Shown here: positions 11,731-24,917 of the stretch, in pieces
How positions within the stretch are numbered: position 1 is the stretch's first letter
How the letters are laid out: every line of letters begins with the position of its first letter
NCBI GenBank assembly: GCA_030490835.1
Contig: CM059972.1
Span: 17,089,764-17,153,763 of the forward strand
Direction: 5' to 3'
Length of the DNA: 64,000 bases
Source of the DNA: Annona cherimola
Taxonomy: Eukaryota; Streptophyta; Magnoliopsida; Magnoliales; Annonaceae
Position numbers and translations under genes: made by a program
The notes under the pieces: model-generated
What the model was told of the DNA's origin: nothing
Databases searched by the model: none
The model's input: the letters and a program-made list of their open reading frames with translations, nothing else

Positions 11731-13386
11731 ATGGGAAGCAAATCAAGCAATCGAACGGTTGGGATTGGCATGGACTACTCGCCAAGCAGTAAATTGGCAC
11801 TCAAGTGGACCGTAGAAAATCTGATGCACGGTGGAGGTCGTCTCATCTTGATACACGTCCTGTCTACCAAATCCGACTCTCCACAAAAGCAGCTGTGGGA
11901 AGATTCAGGATCACGTTATTTCCATATCCGACTCTCGACATTATTCCTTCTTCTTACTATCGATTTGATTGGGCTTTTTTTTTTTTTTTTTCATTTTCTT
12001 ATTCTTCTTCTTTTTTTTCTTTTTTTCACCCTTTTCAGCTTTAATTCCCCTTATTGAATTTAGGGAACCCCATCTGATGAAGCAATATGGTCTGACTCCT
12101 GATCCCGAGATTCTGGATATTCTGGATGCGGTTGTCAGGGAAAACAAGGTATGTACTAGGTTTGTCATTGTTATTTCAGCTGTCCATCTGATGGACTACT
12201 GAATTATTTTTTCTATGAAAATGGACTGCTGATTTTTGAACAGTTGGGAGTCTTGGAAATCTGCATATGCTCTGGGTCTATCACACAGTACACTGCCCAC
12301 CCCGTGTTGGAATCTGCTGTTCAGTAATTGGATTTTTGTTGTTGTTGTTGTTGTAATTATGTTGTCTGTATGCAATACGCAGCAGCAGGTGGAGGTGGTT
12401 GCCAAAGTCTACTGGGGAGACCCAAGAGAGAAGCTCTGTGATGCTGTTGAGGATCTGAAGCTGGACTCCCTTGTGGTTGGAAGCAGGGGTCTTTCCATGA
12501 TCAAAAGGTGCTCTCTAGCTCTCTCTCATATGAAATCCGGATTCAGGCTGCCTTGCCTTTAATCGATACATTGTAAGAAAATTAGCAATCAAAGATATTC
12601 TTTTGGTAATTAGCAATCAAAAGTCGTTTTCAACCCATACACGTATTTAAAAATTATAAAATTTAATATATATATATATAAGCTAAATACATTTAGAAAT
12701 GAAAAACTTTAAAATATACACCTTTTAATCCAACCTAACATAAACTTAAGCTAACAAGATCATAACATTTTTTGCATAGCATCTAAATTTCCAAGCACAT
12801 GTATATGGCAAGATTGCCATGTTCACCCTATTGCAAAAAAATAATTTCTGGCCAAAAGTTAAAATGTTATGGTCACAAAGTTTCTTTTTACCAAGAAAAA
12901 ATATAGTTACAATCACATGAGTTTGTTGTTATAAGTTCATTAAAAGAACTCATTAATAAAGATAAAAAGTGAGGAAGTACATTGGTAGAAGTAATTTTAT
13001 TCTAACGAATGTCCTAACTTTTTGCAATTACATATGAAAAAAGTGCTAAAAATTATATTCTTTATTACAAGGAAAAAACTCGTACTTCTATCAATTGTGA
13101 CTCATTTGGTCCCTGACCATCATTGCTAAAAGTAGACTTCTTTGCAGGGTACATGAAGCATTTGCAATTACTTAGTAATAAAATTTAAGATTTTTGCAAT
13201 AAAAGTTATGTAGACCTTAAAAAAATCAAATGTTTTAGAATAATATTAGCACTTCAAAGTTGAGGTTGATTTTAACCCAACTCGCCATGTTGCAGGGTTT
13301 TGCTTGGAAGTGTGAGCAAGTATGTGGTGACAAATGCTACATGTCCTGTGACAGTTGTCAAGGGGCCGGCTACGTCGAAGGCCTAG
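11731..13386 (+). CDS. Universal stress protein (UspA domain), 4 exons
   Basis: Inferred exons 11731-11914, 12039-12148, 12389-12507 and 13296-13386; all introns are GT-AG and the joined frame is open for 167 residues, ending SKA. The protein is a single UspA domain of normal plant length. It starts [20 protein letters not shown] (strand 1), followed by [11 protein letters not shown] and LILIHVL. The ATP-binding motif G-2X-G-9X-G-S is complete (G129, G132, G142, S143), and strand 5 reads [14 protein letters not shown]. This places it with ATP-binding plant USPs, small cytosolic or nuclear nucleotide-binding proteins linked to abiotic stress and hypoxia; its partners cannot be read here. Intron 1 is T-rich. 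The ATG follows an AG-rich leader and a TATA box. Function is inferred from the family. Confidence 0.93.
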
Positions 13387-13623
13387 CTAACCTCATCCCT
13401 CTTCCATGTTATTGGTCTGGATTCTGGACAATACACTTATGCTTACTTTATGTTTCATGCTTGAGGATGAATGAGTGAATGCATGTCTAGAATTGCCACA
13501 AGGGCAACGTGCATATTTAATGGTTTCTTATTGAACAAATGAAGGTTACAGATAAAGAGAGATCTGCTATGTCTAGGTTGCTCTGGCTATTCCTGACTCC
13601 AACTATTACGAATTACCACAAAG

Positions 13624-13626
<3 letters not shown>

Positions 13627-13654
<28 letters not shown>
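13627..13654. repeat. (CT)14 microsatellite
   Basis: Fourteen perfect CT units about 240 bp downstream of the USP stop codon. Confidence 0.95.
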
Positions 13655-13658
<4 letters not shown>

Positions 13659-13778
13659 GGCTTTATCATCACAAATTTATAACGTAATCTGGCTTTAATG
13701 ATCTTCGTATGTGTCATTAAAAAATTGAGGATGCAACCATGGAATGGAACTACAATGGTTGTTCAATTGCAATTATTC

Positions 13779-14063
13779 TGTTATGGTCTTGGGCTTATTG
13801 TAGGTGGGCTTAATCCTTGCTATGGGCCTTATCATTAATATCCCTTGTAAGAGGGAAAGGAGGGAAAGAATGGGATTGATTCATACTTGTTCTTTACCTT
13901 TGGTCAAAGTAGTGCTAGAATAGTATAGAGAGTAGAGGATAGTTCTTAGAATTAAGATTAGGGTTTTGCAATTCTTGTAATAAGGGACCATCTTCCTTGA
14001 GATTAATTGTAATTCCTTGTTTATTTGCAACAAAAGCTCTTGGTCTAAGTTCAGATCATAACA
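13779..14063. mobile_element. Solo LTR (285 bp)
   Basis: Starts TGTTATGG and ends ATCATAACA, so the 7-bp ends TGTTATG/CATAACA are a perfect inverted repeat of LTR type. The flanks are TATTC (13774-13778) and TATTA (14064-14068), a 5-bp target duplication with one mismatch. No internal domain or second LTR is adjacent, so this is a solo LTR of a small Copia- or TRIM-like element. Confidence 0.7.
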
Positions 14064-14194
14064 TATTACCCAACAAACATAGATTTGGAATAGTTTGTCT
14101 TAGATAGGCTAAGCCCTCGTACCTAACCCTCTATCACCACTTTGATGGCCAAGTGATTAACATGAGTTAAGAATGTGCAAAGTGGGAAGTCTAA

Positions 14195-14466
14195 AGTGAC
14201 GTTTGGTAATGTGTAAAATTGTGAAATTGTAGAAAAGTATAGAAAATGGAAAAGAGAATATTTTAAAAAATGTATGATTGATATAAAATGATAGGAGTAT
14301 AATCGAAATAAATAGGTTTATTGAAGGTAGTTGGCAGAAAAAATGATTGAAACGTAGGGGTAAAATGAAAAAATAGTGTGATTGATAGAGCAATAATTAG
14401 CATCGGGAAACACAATCCCACCCTTGCCCACCGTTTCCCACTCCTCTTTATTACCAAACGACACTT
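14195..14466. mobile_element. Short MITE with GTTTGGTAAT ends
   Basis: The left end AAGTGACGTTTGGTAAT pairs with the right end in reverse, AAGTGTCGTTTGGTAAT (16 of 17). The interior is AT-rich and non-coding. The element is about 270 bp. The target duplication is not clear; the terminal sequence resembles hAT-type plant MITEs. A related shorter element may lie at 47270-47475. Confidence 0.65.
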
Positions 14467-14648
14467 GAGTTTCGGAGTTGAGTGGAAGCATTTGCATCAT
14501 TATCCCTCACCGGGAGTTTCCTTCGTCCATTTTCTGATCATTCAAGATTTGTGACATGATCAAATATAATTTGCTCCCTTCCCTAACTAATACTATCTAC
14601 TGTTATTGCTAACTCAGCGAGGCAGACTGCATTTTTTATTTAGAATTA

Positions 14649-15155
14649 AGGGCCTGTCTGGCCGTTGATAAACAAGAAAATCTCCCTTACTTTAGGTCGA
14701 GGACCGATCTTTTCAGACCGGTCGAAAATCCGGTGATTTCCGACCGGTCCAAAAATTTATTTTTTTTATTTTTTTTTGAAAAATAATTTTATAAACTTGT
14801 TAATCTAGTTATATTTAATTTATAAATCAAGTTTTATTATTTTTAGATATGTATATATATTTATTTTGGATTTTTAAAAACAGGGGTATTTAAGTCATTT
14901 TAAATATTCTTAAAATGACTTAAATACCCCTGTTTTTAAAAATCCAAAATAAATATATATACATATCCAAAAATAATAAAACTTGGTTTATAAAATAAAT
15001 ATAACTAGATTAATAAGTTTATAAAATTATTTTTCAAAAAAAAAATTAAAAAATAAATTTTTGGACCGGTCGGAAATCACCGGATTTCCGACCGGTCTGA
15101 AAAAATCATGCGTCCTTTGGGTCCACCTTATCTACCACTAGGCCAGACAGGCCCT
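14649..15155. mobile_element. Foldback MITE, GACCGGTC subfamily, with outer arms
   Basis: The outer ends AGGGCCTGTCTGGCC form an exact inverted repeat. Inside, CAGACCGGTC and GGTGATTTCCGACCGGTC form a second inverted repeat, followed by long A/T arms and the core ACAGGGGTATTTAAGTCATT with its mirror. The inner ~390 bp matches the element at 31238-31627, which lacks the outer arms. No convincing target duplication. It is non-coding and sits between the USP and GAD genes. Confidence 0.75.
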
Positions 15156-15650
15156 AAGAAATTCTTAATTTTGCAAAAATATGCTCATTCAGAAATTTTA
15201 TTCGCAAAAAACACATTCTCTTTGTCTATGACCAAAGTATTGGTGGCCAGTCGGTAAACTTTTATCAACTTCGGTTGAAGTTTGTAACCACCACCGTAAG
15301 TGGACATGTTTTTCGAACAAATTAGCAAGTGGGGTACGTAAATTGCGAAATTTATATTTTATAATATTTTTAAAAAGAGGAGATAAATGCAAATATGCCT
15401 TCTCACATTGAGATATTATATGAGTTATGACATAAGTACTACATTGTCATAAGTACCACATTTGATTTCAAATAATTTTAAAAAAAAAGGACCCAGGACA
15501 CAGCTAAAATATAATGGATGATAGACCGCTAAAATCCATTAAAGAAATTTTTTTAAAAAAAATAATAGACGGTAGCACTGGGGTCCCACACTATGCCAAA
15601 AAAAAAAAAATCAAAAAAAAGAAATTCAAAAGGAAAATGTGGATGAGCCA
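15156..15650. other. GAD 3' flank, AT-rich
   Basis: This should contain the 3' untranslated region and poly(A) site of the minus-strand GAD gene. A-runs are frequent (15540-15630). No other gene is seen. Confidence 0.45.
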
Positions 15651-18600
15651 CTAGCACACGCCGTTGGTTTTCCTCTGCATAACGAACTTCTTCCAAACAG
15701 AGGTTATCTCCCGCTGAGTCTCCAACGCCGTCTTCTTAATGATTCCGTTGCTCCCGTTCTTCTCCTGGGAGGTGATGATGGAGAGCTTGGCCGTGACCTT
15801 GGACGGCAGCGCATCCAGCTCGTGCAGCACCTTCTCGATGTCCATCACCAGCCGCTCCGCCAGCGTCCGGCTGAAGTCCTCCCGGATTACGACGCGCAGG
15901 ACGGTGATGTGCTGAGCGTCCGGCGGCATGGTGTAGGCCGGCACAATCCACCCAAAGCGCCGGAGATAGTCCGACACCTCGAACTCGTTGTGGAGGCTGT
16001 TGTCCTTGAGGGAGAAGGCCACCAACGGCACCCCATTGTCCTTGGACACGATGTTGAACCGCCCCGTCTTCTCCAACCCTTCCTTCAGCACCTTTGCATT
16101 CTCTCTGCAATTCTCCATCACGTTTTGGTACCCCTGCACCACAATTCATTCAATTATATTAATGTTTGATTTGATTAAAACCCATTTAATTAAAATAAAC
16201 AGATTTAATTAATTCTAGTTCTAGTTCTGTTTCGGCTCACCTCAAAACCCAAGCGAATCAGCTGGTAGTACTGAGCAATTACTTGACTGGAACCTGCATT
16301 TATTTTTGGGTGGACATCAAAAGATGTTAGTTACTGCCAGAGGATGTTGTCAAAAATGAGTTGAAAAATATATAATCTTTTTAATCCGAAATATGTATAC
16401 TGTACCTTTGGAGAAATTGAGGGTGAATGTTGGCTGATCAGCCCCAAGGTAGTTGATGTGGAAGATGAGTTCCTCAGGCAAATCTTCCTTGCTCCTCCAG
16501 ACGACCCACCCAATTCCAGCATACACAAGCCCGTACTTGTGCCCACTCACGTTGATGCTCTTTACCAAGGGCAGACGGAAATCCCACTCTAGCTCTGGAT
16601 ACAAGAAAGGAGCAATGAAGCCACCGCTCGCAGCATCCACATGAATTGGAGTATCCCATCTGCAATATAATCCATCCCACAACTTAGCGATGAATGTATG
16701 CATTTGTAGTCATCCTCTATAAACTGATAATTAGTTAGAATTAATTACCCTGTTTCCTTGTTCTTCTCTGTCAAGAGATCATTCAAGAGCTTGACGTCTT
16801 CAAATTCACCATTGAGAGTGGAGCCCAAGATGGCGGCCACGCAGATGGTGTTCTCATCCACCATCTCAACAGCTTTGGCAGGGTCCATGACATAGTAACC
16901 TTCCCTCAACTTCACTTCCTTCAATTCAACCTCGAAGTAGCGGGCGAATTTCTCCCAGCATACCTGATCCAATGCAAATGTTCATCATTAGACACATTGA
17001 TGAAATTTTTATCCGCAGAACTAATTAGTGGGTGTTTCTTAATTTGTACCTGAACATTGGCACCAGTGACAATGTTGGGCTTGTCCCAGGGCTTCCCTTC
17101 AGCCCTTCTCTTGTTCTGCCATCTCCTCTTGAATGCCAGACCAGCCAGCATGATCGCCTCCGATGAGCCAACGGTGCCCACTCCGATGGCTGTCTCGGAA
17201 TCTCCCAGCGGTGCATTGAAGAGATGTGCAATCATGTTAACACACCGATTCTGTACACAGTCACGGACATAAGCAGAAGTTCATAAGTGAATTCAGATGG
17301 ACATACTATTACCCAAGTACCAAACTCTAGACTGGATGAAAATTGAACTTCTATGGGGCAAATATGGGCTACACTAGTTTGATTCTTTTTACTAATTTTA
17401 ACTAGCTTCCAAATTATTTAAGATTGAGTTGCTTTCAAAGCTAACATTACCAAAATAAACTGTATCATTTTACCATCAAACCTGGAATTTTCTATTAAAA
17501 GAAGAAATTGGGAGTGGCACACCAATTCACCTTGCTTTCCAGCAAAACAATTGCTTGTGGGGCCACAAGAAGGAGCGGGCAAATGAATGCACTGAAATAT
17601 TACTGACCATTCTTTATAATAAAACGCGGATAAAGTTGTGATCTTCTCTCCTCCATTTCTTTTTTTAATCGTATAAAACAAAGAAGGTATAGTCATCACC
17701 CATCACTCTCCTCCTTTCCAAACCCATGATTGTTGCTAACTGGCCGGGAAAGCCGTGGTTTCTTTTTCTTGCTCCCCTAATTCAGGTGGCATGGTTCGTG
17801 CCATCATCAGATCCATAAGAAGAGAAAAGACCCTTGCCAACGTTCATTTCTAATCCACTCTCACATTTCTATATCCATGCAATCATGGTACAGAAAACAG
17901 CCCTAATTCAATGCATAAATGATGATGATGATGATGATGATGATAAAATAACTTTCTTTCTAATTAATTTTGCAACGGACCCGAGAATTAATGATTTTTA
18001 AGTACCGTAACTACTGTAAGTTAGTCACTTCAGATGACATTAACTTTCAAACTACATCATGGCCGAAATTAATTCAGCGCCATCCAAGGCCGTTACTTTT
18101 GCCTGGTTCCGTATCCAGGGCAGAGGCGGATGCTCTGTAAATGATCCGCGCGCGCTCTCTCTCACGGATTTCTTCCGTGACATTGGGCGATATTATTTAT
18201 AAAAATTAGTACCACAAAGAAGAAGAATAACAACAACAACAAGTCTTACCTGGAGTTCAGTCGTGACAGGGTACTCGTCCATGTCCACGTAGTTCTTGTT
18301 AACGGCAGCCATCATCAGCTTGTCACACTCAGGCTCCATCCATGTGGTCACGAATGAGGCCAGATTCAGCCTCGGGTTGCCGTCCAACATTAGTTCGTCG
18401 TTGATGATCTGAAATGCGGCCTCCTTTGGGATTGAATTCTCCGGCATCTTATACCTATAAATTTCAAGCAAAAAAAAAAAAAACGCAATCAATACAAGTA
18501 GATTAAAGATATGGCAATCCAAACGGTTCATTCATCGAAGATAATCGTTAGTTAAAAACCCAGTAAAATTTGAGATAGCCCAATAACGGTATCCACTCAA

Positions 18601-18914
18601 ACATAGGACACAAGATCAGATTTTGCAGCTGGGATTCGGTATGAAACTCTTAAATCGGGGCGGTGTCCTTTTTCTCTGGCTAATCCATGATATCCATCCA
18701 GCCTCAGGGCCAAAGAAGTGAATAAGGGATCGGATCACCAGATTAACAAACAAAACCAACTACGCAGTGCAGACTGGAAAGCAGGGGAACAGGGCACGCG
18801 TTAGCCAAGGTGAGGGCGAAAAACTCACCTGGGGAGAGATGCACGAACATAGCGAGATGCGAATGTGGAGTGCACAGAGACGTCGGTCTCTGAGGCTGTC
18901 TTCGACAGAACCAT
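15651..18914 (-). CDS. GAD: Glutamate decarboxylase, 7 exons, intact
   Basis: This PLP enzyme converts L-glutamate to GABA and CO2 in the cytosol, feeding the GABA shunt. Inferred exons, in order of translation: 18914-18829, 18454-18250, 17250-17050, 16963-16749, 16659-16406, 16293-16241 and 16133-15651. All introns are GT-AG, phases match, and the frame is open for 498 residues, the usual plant length. It begins [20 protein letters not shown], the standard plant GAD start. HVDAASGG is at 242-249 and the PLP lysine is K277 in SGHKYG. The C-terminus [18 protein letters not shown] with W485 is the calmodulin-binding autoinhibitory tail of plant GADs, so activation by Ca2+/calmodulin and acidic pH is expected. 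Intron 2 (about 1 kb) holds a (GAT)n tract. No lesion was seen. Confidence 0.97.
17921..17943. repeat. (GAT)n microsatellite in GAD intron 2
   Basis: Seven to eight GAT units inside the large second intron of the GAD gene. Confidence 0.9.
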
Positions 18915-19039
18915 TTTGATGGAATTAAGGGTTGTATGGGGAGGATTGAGAGAAGAGAAAGGTGTGCAAATGAATGAGTGGGTTGCACTGCAAGAAGTCG
19001 ATTGCACGAAGTTGGGGAGGTTGCAGAAGGCCTCCTGGG

Positions 19040-19048
19040 TTTATATAG
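19040..19048 (-). promoter_or_regulatory. TATA box of GAD
   Basis: On the minus strand the site reads CTATATAAA, 126-134 bp upstream of the GAD ATG. Transcription start would be near 19010, giving a leader of about 95 nt. Confidence 0.7.
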
Positions 19049-19079
19049 ATGGCTGTAAGGTGTTCTAAATGAGGATGGA

Positions 19080-22000
19080 ACCGCCCAGGAAAGTCTTCGG
19101 TATTCCCTTCTGCAGAAGACTATTAAAAATTTAAATGCGAGAGTGAGAGAGGGCAGCTGGACAGATGCGACTAGTCAAGCTACAATCGTTGTAGGCCAAA
19201 GCCAAAGTGCGAACAACCGCAGGTTTCTAGATCCCTGTGAATTATGACATAGGGAGGGGTTTAGTCCGAAATCATTTCAGCTACCCACAGTAAAGTTCAA
19301 TTTCATTGTATAAAATATGTTCAATGTAACTTTTTTATTAAAAAATAAACATTAGGGGGAGTCGTATTTTCTTTAAAAAAAAATGCGCTAGCATGGCTGT
19401 TTAGGAAAAAGGAAATGACAATTTTTTATGCTCATAAATTCTGCCAAATTATATTATTTTGCAATAAGTGGGTCTTACATACCCTTTAATATGATAGCGT
19501 GTTGTGTCAGGAAAGTGATAAAAAATTTTACTAAAAGCTTTTAGTATATAAATTTTTAAAATAAAAGAAAATTATATGATATAGTAAGGATAACAAGTAA
19601 AAAAATAAAGTTAAAATAGATAAGTTAGTTATATGAGTAGTTGTATAGAAATGTTTGAAAAATAGGTTAGTTGTATATAAAAATGTGAAAAAATAATTAA
19701 AAAATAAAATAATTATAGAAAGTAAAAAAATTTATATTAAAAAATTTTGGTTGAAAAGTTTTAATAGTTATCAAACATGCCCACATTTTATATAATTATC
19801 CTACTTTTTTTTGTTATTATATCTATACTTTAATCATTTTTACATTTTTTATCCGACTATCTTATTTATTTTTATTTTATTTTTTTACTCCTAATCATTA
19901 TTCTATCATATCCCTTCAATTCATTCTTTTCATTCTTACTTTTACATTTTCTCAAATGGAAATCTACCATTCAAAAAAAAAGACCTAAATCTGGAATTTT
20001 AGTGCACTGCTCACTTCAATGTTCATTGGTTTTTGACGAAAAACAAATAAATCATCTTTGAAACATTATTTTAGATAGCCCCAAATTTCATCAACGGCTT
20101 TCAAAATTTGACATCAGGGTAAGGGAAAAAATGGGATGTCAATACCAACTAACCATTGAGACTTTCTAGAATTTAACTAAACTTCTTCTTCTTCTTTAGG
20201 CCTTTTGATTTTAAGGGCGTGAAATAATTCAAAACCAAATCCGAGCATGTGTTTCTGGAAGCAGGTTCAATACTGTAATATTCTAAAAGTTTGTGTATTT
20301 TAAAATATTAAAATTTATTGAGCTGAAAAAGAGAATTTAATGGACCCTTCCACCCGTTATGGGTCATTTTCGAAATTAAAATTGAGGTTAACAAATGTAA
20401 AAAAAAAAAAAAAGTAAGTAAAATGAAATAACATAACAGAAACAGATGATTATTGGAAATAAGGAAAAAGAACGATCAAATGGAAATAATTTTAACTAAT
20501 ATTAAAGATAATAAATAAATCAAAATTAAAAAGTTATTGTTAAATTCGTTTGTTATTCCAGTTATCTACACCGTTAAGCTTGTAGAAATTCTATTATAAA
20601 CATGTTTCTTCTTAGCAGACCTGTCAAGGGATTCTCTTCTGTTATTATTTTTTTATTTTTCTCTAGACCCCAGCTTGGCATATTGACTATGGAAAATCAG
20701 GCGGACGACAATACTAAACTCCATTCGTTTCTTTCAGACCCAGCAAAAATGCGAAACGCGCTGAAAAGAGGAATGCACATATTCGCCGCGTTCTTCTTCT
20801 GCACACCGGTTTCAGATCCTCACTAATCCATTCGCGCGTGTAAATGGAAGCCCGAGCATAAGCCTAATTACCTAAATGACGACATCCCAAATCAATAGAA
20901 AAATGAAATAATGAAATCTGTCGCAAATAATATTTCAGCTAATATCTATCTTATATATCTTTTTATGAGGCTTAATAAAAATGGACGGTTGTGATTGTTT
21001 CAATAAAATGGGCCAACCCATTGCGATTCCGCTGTTAGAAATAGTCAAAAGCCAAACCCATTGGCAGATATAGTCAATACGTTCGCAGTAGCCGACATAA
21101 CTCGAAACGGCTGTGAAGGCGTCGAAATACCGAGTCCTTTTCTCCAGCACGAATTGGGATGTACAACATAGATGAAACCGCATATGTCAGCACTGAAAGC
21201 GTGCAAGAACTTTTTCTTTTTTTCTTTTTTTCTTTTTTTTTTAAATAATCTAATGTGCAAAAGTTGGTCCCACTAGAAGGGAGGGGCTCAGATCTTTCTT
21301 TAAGATCTCACGGCAGCGCATATTATGTACGTGTGGTTTCGTGGCTCGTACACACGAGGTCAGTGCATCATCGTGCTTTGTTTCCGTTTGCCGGATTATT
21401 GGAAAGAGGGAATTGTTTGTCGCCAATTATATTTGCTGGATTAGTGGAGAGGGAAATAATTGTATATAAATCCAATCCGGTAGTTGGATTTGGATGAAAT
21501 TTTTAAAAGGCTAACAAAAAAACCTTGATTTTTTTAATTCATTGTTGGACTATTTTGACTCGGTGTTTTAGTTCATCTTCCATACGAAGAAAATTGAAAA
21601 GCAGCTGAGAAGTGCTTGAAAATAAGTAAATAAAAGTGAATGCAACGTAACATGAAAGTTTAAAAATATTAATTATCTAAGTAATTTTTTATTTTTCGTA
21701 TTCCAATTATTTGATTATATTTTTCCCTACAATTTTCTTATTTATTTGTCGACATACAAGTCAAAGAGTTCCACACCAATTGTGGAGACTGAGTAGTTTA
21801 TCTTCCATTTTTGGAGCAAAGTTTTAATATATCTCCGTACCTTCTATGTCAGAAGCACTGAAAGGTTTACAGTTTACACCTCTAAAATTAAAATACTGAA
21901 AATGTATAATTGATTGAATTATAAATATAAGAATAAAATTTCTCTTATCTATTTTTGTTTTGCTTTGTCATATTATATTACTCTCTCACATTTAAAAATT

Positions 22001-23870
22001 CATTAATTTTATTTTCACTATTTACAATAGGATAAATCATCTCTTAGAATATAACGGAGTTTTTATTCGCTCGTATATACTATTTCTGCTCAAAAAAAAA
22101 ATGTAAAGAGTATGTTTAAATTAATATGCATGAATGTTTTGATTTGAATTTTTCTTTCAGGAATCCTTCTGCGCATTCAATTACTGAAAGCCAAAACATC
22201 GATTGACGAGGCTTGTCAACGGCCCTATGAAATGGTCTTTTTATGTATGCATATTCGTGTTTTAGACCCTTAGATCTTCATATTTTCCTTGTAAACATAC
22301 GAGTTTTCCTTTGTCAAATTCTAAAGATTTAAGTGAACTACTTGCTAAGGGTTGTTAACGGTAAGATCTATATTTTGTGAACATACAAACTTATAGATTT
22401 TCGTATGTAAATATGAAATTTTCCAAATTTATTTTGCAATCAGGAAACTAACAGGTCTAAAATACAAAAATGCAATTTAACAAATAAAAATATCTTAAAA
22501 TATAATTTTTTTGAAAACATTTGTGACATTAAATAAATATATCTACTATGTTTCAATTCTTGTAAAATTTCATAATAAAGTGGAGTCATATAACCCTTTT
22601 AATTTTTAAAATTTTGATTTTTAATGAAAAATTCAATTTATTGATTGTATTTAACATTATTTGTTTATTTAAGACCAAGGTTTTTTTATTGATCAAATGT
22701 GTTTACAGATCACATTTGTTGAAATATATATATACTCATGTGCGAATTATAAAAAACACTTAAATTTATTTACACATGTATTAGAATATAATAATATTTA
22801 TAAAATTATATATCTAAATAGAAATGATATTTTAGATGGTTTAGGTATTGAAAATATAATTTTAAAATTAATATTTAGTATTAAACTATTTTATTACATT
22901 GATTTCAATAGGGCCCATGCATAGTGATATTAGACAAATGAAAGGATTTTCAAAATATTATAAAAGATGCTAAATATAATAGATTGAGTAAATTTTTTAT
23001 TAATTATTAAGATATTAAAAATGGAAAGGATTACATAGAAAAAGGGTTTTATTGAACCGGGACCACATGATAATTAATATTAAATCTAAATTTTATTTCA
23101 TGATAAAAATCACAAAAATTCTATTAAATGTCAAAAGTTTTACTTTTTAATATATTCCTAAATTTAAATAAATTTATTGATGTCTATCAAAATTTGCTAA
23201 TTCTTAAAATAAATAATACTTAAAGTTATTTTAAAAGAAATTTTAAAATATAAAAATGAAATTTTTAGTATTTTAGAATATTTCCTTACATTTTCTTTTA
23301 TGATAGAAAATATCAACAAGAATTTTCAAGATCTAATTATTTGCAAGATACCAAATTAACATTTTTTATCTTACCAACTTAACGTTTTTTTGTAAGAATA
23401 TTTTGAAAAATAAAATTTTATGTTTTAAAGATATTTTCTTTTTTCTTTGAAAATATTTGGCAGTGTTATTTATCATAATAGATATCATCATTTATTGTGA
23501 AATTTTTCATATTTTGAAAATTTTCCAAATTTATTTACTAGATATTTTCTGTTATATGTCAAATTTCATTTTCTTGTATTTTAGCCTTACAAGTTCCCTA
23601 ATTTCAATTTGCAAGTGGGATGCGGAAAATTTTTTTTATTTAAATATTAACCTTATAAATTTGCATGTTTTAAAAAATAGAATTTGCTGTTGGCAAGGGT
23701 TAACAAATAGTTAATGATAAGATTTAAAATTCAATAAAAATTTTGAATATTTAAAATACAAAAGCGTAAACTTTAAACTTAGAATGCAAATACCATACAC
23801 TTGGAGAGAGATCCAAAAAAAAAAAAAAAAAAAAAAAAAAACACTATGCTAAGTCGGGATCAACACGGCG
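19080..23870. other. Gene-free stretch upstream of GAD
   Basis: The first few hundred bases should hold the GAD promoter. Beyond about 19300 the DNA is AT-rich. Less AT-rich patches at 20590-20850, 21000-21180 and 21290-21500 contain only short frames without recognisable domains. An AT-rich MITE-like repeat lies at 19505-19790. From 22480 to 23810 the DNA is extremely AT-rich and nothing is identifiable. A 25-26 A tract lies at about 23816-23841. Confidence 0.4.
19505..19790 (+). repeat. AT-rich MITE-like repeat
   Basis: Related in word order to 3230-3505 (TAGTAAGGATAA, then AAAGTTAAAATAGATAAG, then TTATATGAGTAGTTGTATAG). The ends are near TCAGGAAAGTGATAAAA and TAGTTATCAAACATG, a poor inverted repeat. 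It is non-coding. Confidence 0.45.
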
Positions 23871-23882
23871 GTTGACGAACAG

Positions 23883-24293
23883 GGAGCCCAATCCAGTGCA
23901 CCCGGGTGCATTCAGCCTCAGTGCACCCGGGTGCACTGCACCTATTTTTTTTTATTTTTTTTTAAAATTTTTTTCATGAAGCTGTTAATATAGATTTATT
24001 TAACATATTTATCAATTTTTACTATTTTTGGAGATTTTTAGATATTTTTTTTAGATTTTTAAAAATCAGTGGCATTTTCCGTAATTTAAAATTACCGAAA
24101 ATGCCACTGATTTTTAAAAATCTAAAAAAAATATCTAAAAGTCTCCAAAAATAGTAAAAATTGATACATATGTTAAATAAACCTAGATTAACCATTGTAT
24201 GAAAAAAATTTCAAAAAAAAATAAAAAAAAATAGGTGCAGTGCACCCGGGTGCACTGAGGCTGAATGCACCCGGGTGCACTGGATTGGGCTCC
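23883..24293. mobile_element. Foldback MITE, GCACCCGGGTGC subfamily, 9-bp TSD
   Basis: A 411-bp near-palindrome with ends GGAGCCCAATCC, each followed by two TGCACCCGGGTGC-type palindromes. Identical 9-mers GACGAACAG flank it (23874-23882 and 24294-24302). It is highly similar to 6765-7171 throughout, including the central AATTTAAAATTACCGAAAAT. Non-autonomous, Mutator-like by its duplication length. Confidence 0.9.
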
Positions 24294-24645
24294 GACGAAC
24301 AGAGTCAGCCGACTCCGGGTCTCCGGGGAAATCGATAGATTTTTCGTGCATCTGCCATACATAAACTAATCCAAACCGCAGATTGCATAGTCACACCATC
24401 TTAGACCACAGTATTAAAATCTAAATCATTTATTATTTTTATTAACATATATTTATTTATTGTGCCAAAAATCATTTTGATTTGAAATTTATTTGTTTGG
24501 AAATTTTAGCACTTGTTAGGATTGACATACAATTATAAAAAAATTAATAAATATTATACGACAAGTTTTAATAAATGCAATTTTGGCACCATCAACAAAA
24601 AGACATGAATGTTAGAAACGGTATAAACCTTTAAAAGGATTTCAA

Positions 24646-24917
24646 TTTTTTTTTTTGTTGGAGTATATTTACTACATATCTCAACACATATCACATTCAA
24701 AGTTCTGAGACAATTCTAACAATATTTCCAAAGGGAGACCACAAGCTCCCAAATATCAAATGGGGAGACCACTAGCTCCCAACCGAACAAGGGGGACCAC
24801 ACATGCCCCCACGGGGGGTTTTTGGTTCGAAATCCCATGCGGGATTCGAACACGCGACGGGCGGAACGAAAGCTTTCGTTCCGCGCCCGTCGACCAAACG
24901 AGCGCCACTCGTTTGGC
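24646..24917 (-). mobile_element. tRNA-derived SINE
   Basis: On the minus strand the element starts GCCAAACGAGTGGCGCTCG, has a tRNA-like A box (GTGGCGCTCGTTTGGTCGAC) and a B box (GTTCGAATCCC), and ends in a poly(A) tail (T run 24646-24656). The 8-mer GATTTCAA flanks both sides (24638-24645 and 24918-24925). Between the boxes lies a perfect hairpin around GGAACGAAAGCTTTCGTTCC. Length is about 270 bp, typical of plant SINEs. Confidence 0.72.

Noticed and set aside
11941..12168. Lys-rich minus-strand frame over USP intron 1 and exon 2
   Set aside because: It is the complement of the pyrimidine tract of intron 1 and the coding exon; no independent support.
15736..16149. Long shadow frames over GAD exon 7 (137 and 176 codons)
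   Set aside because: They overlap the real GAD frame in the GC-richer last exon and have no domain; the GAD frame explains the conservation.
20602..20826. A 74-codon frame, possibly a small gene
   Set aside because: No domain, no splice or promoter context I could defend; the hydrophobic start is probably chance in T-rich DNA.
24830..24900. A real tRNA gene
   Set aside because: A and B boxes are present but the arms do not fold as a complete tRNA, a poly(A) tail follows and direct repeats flank it. A SINE fits better.
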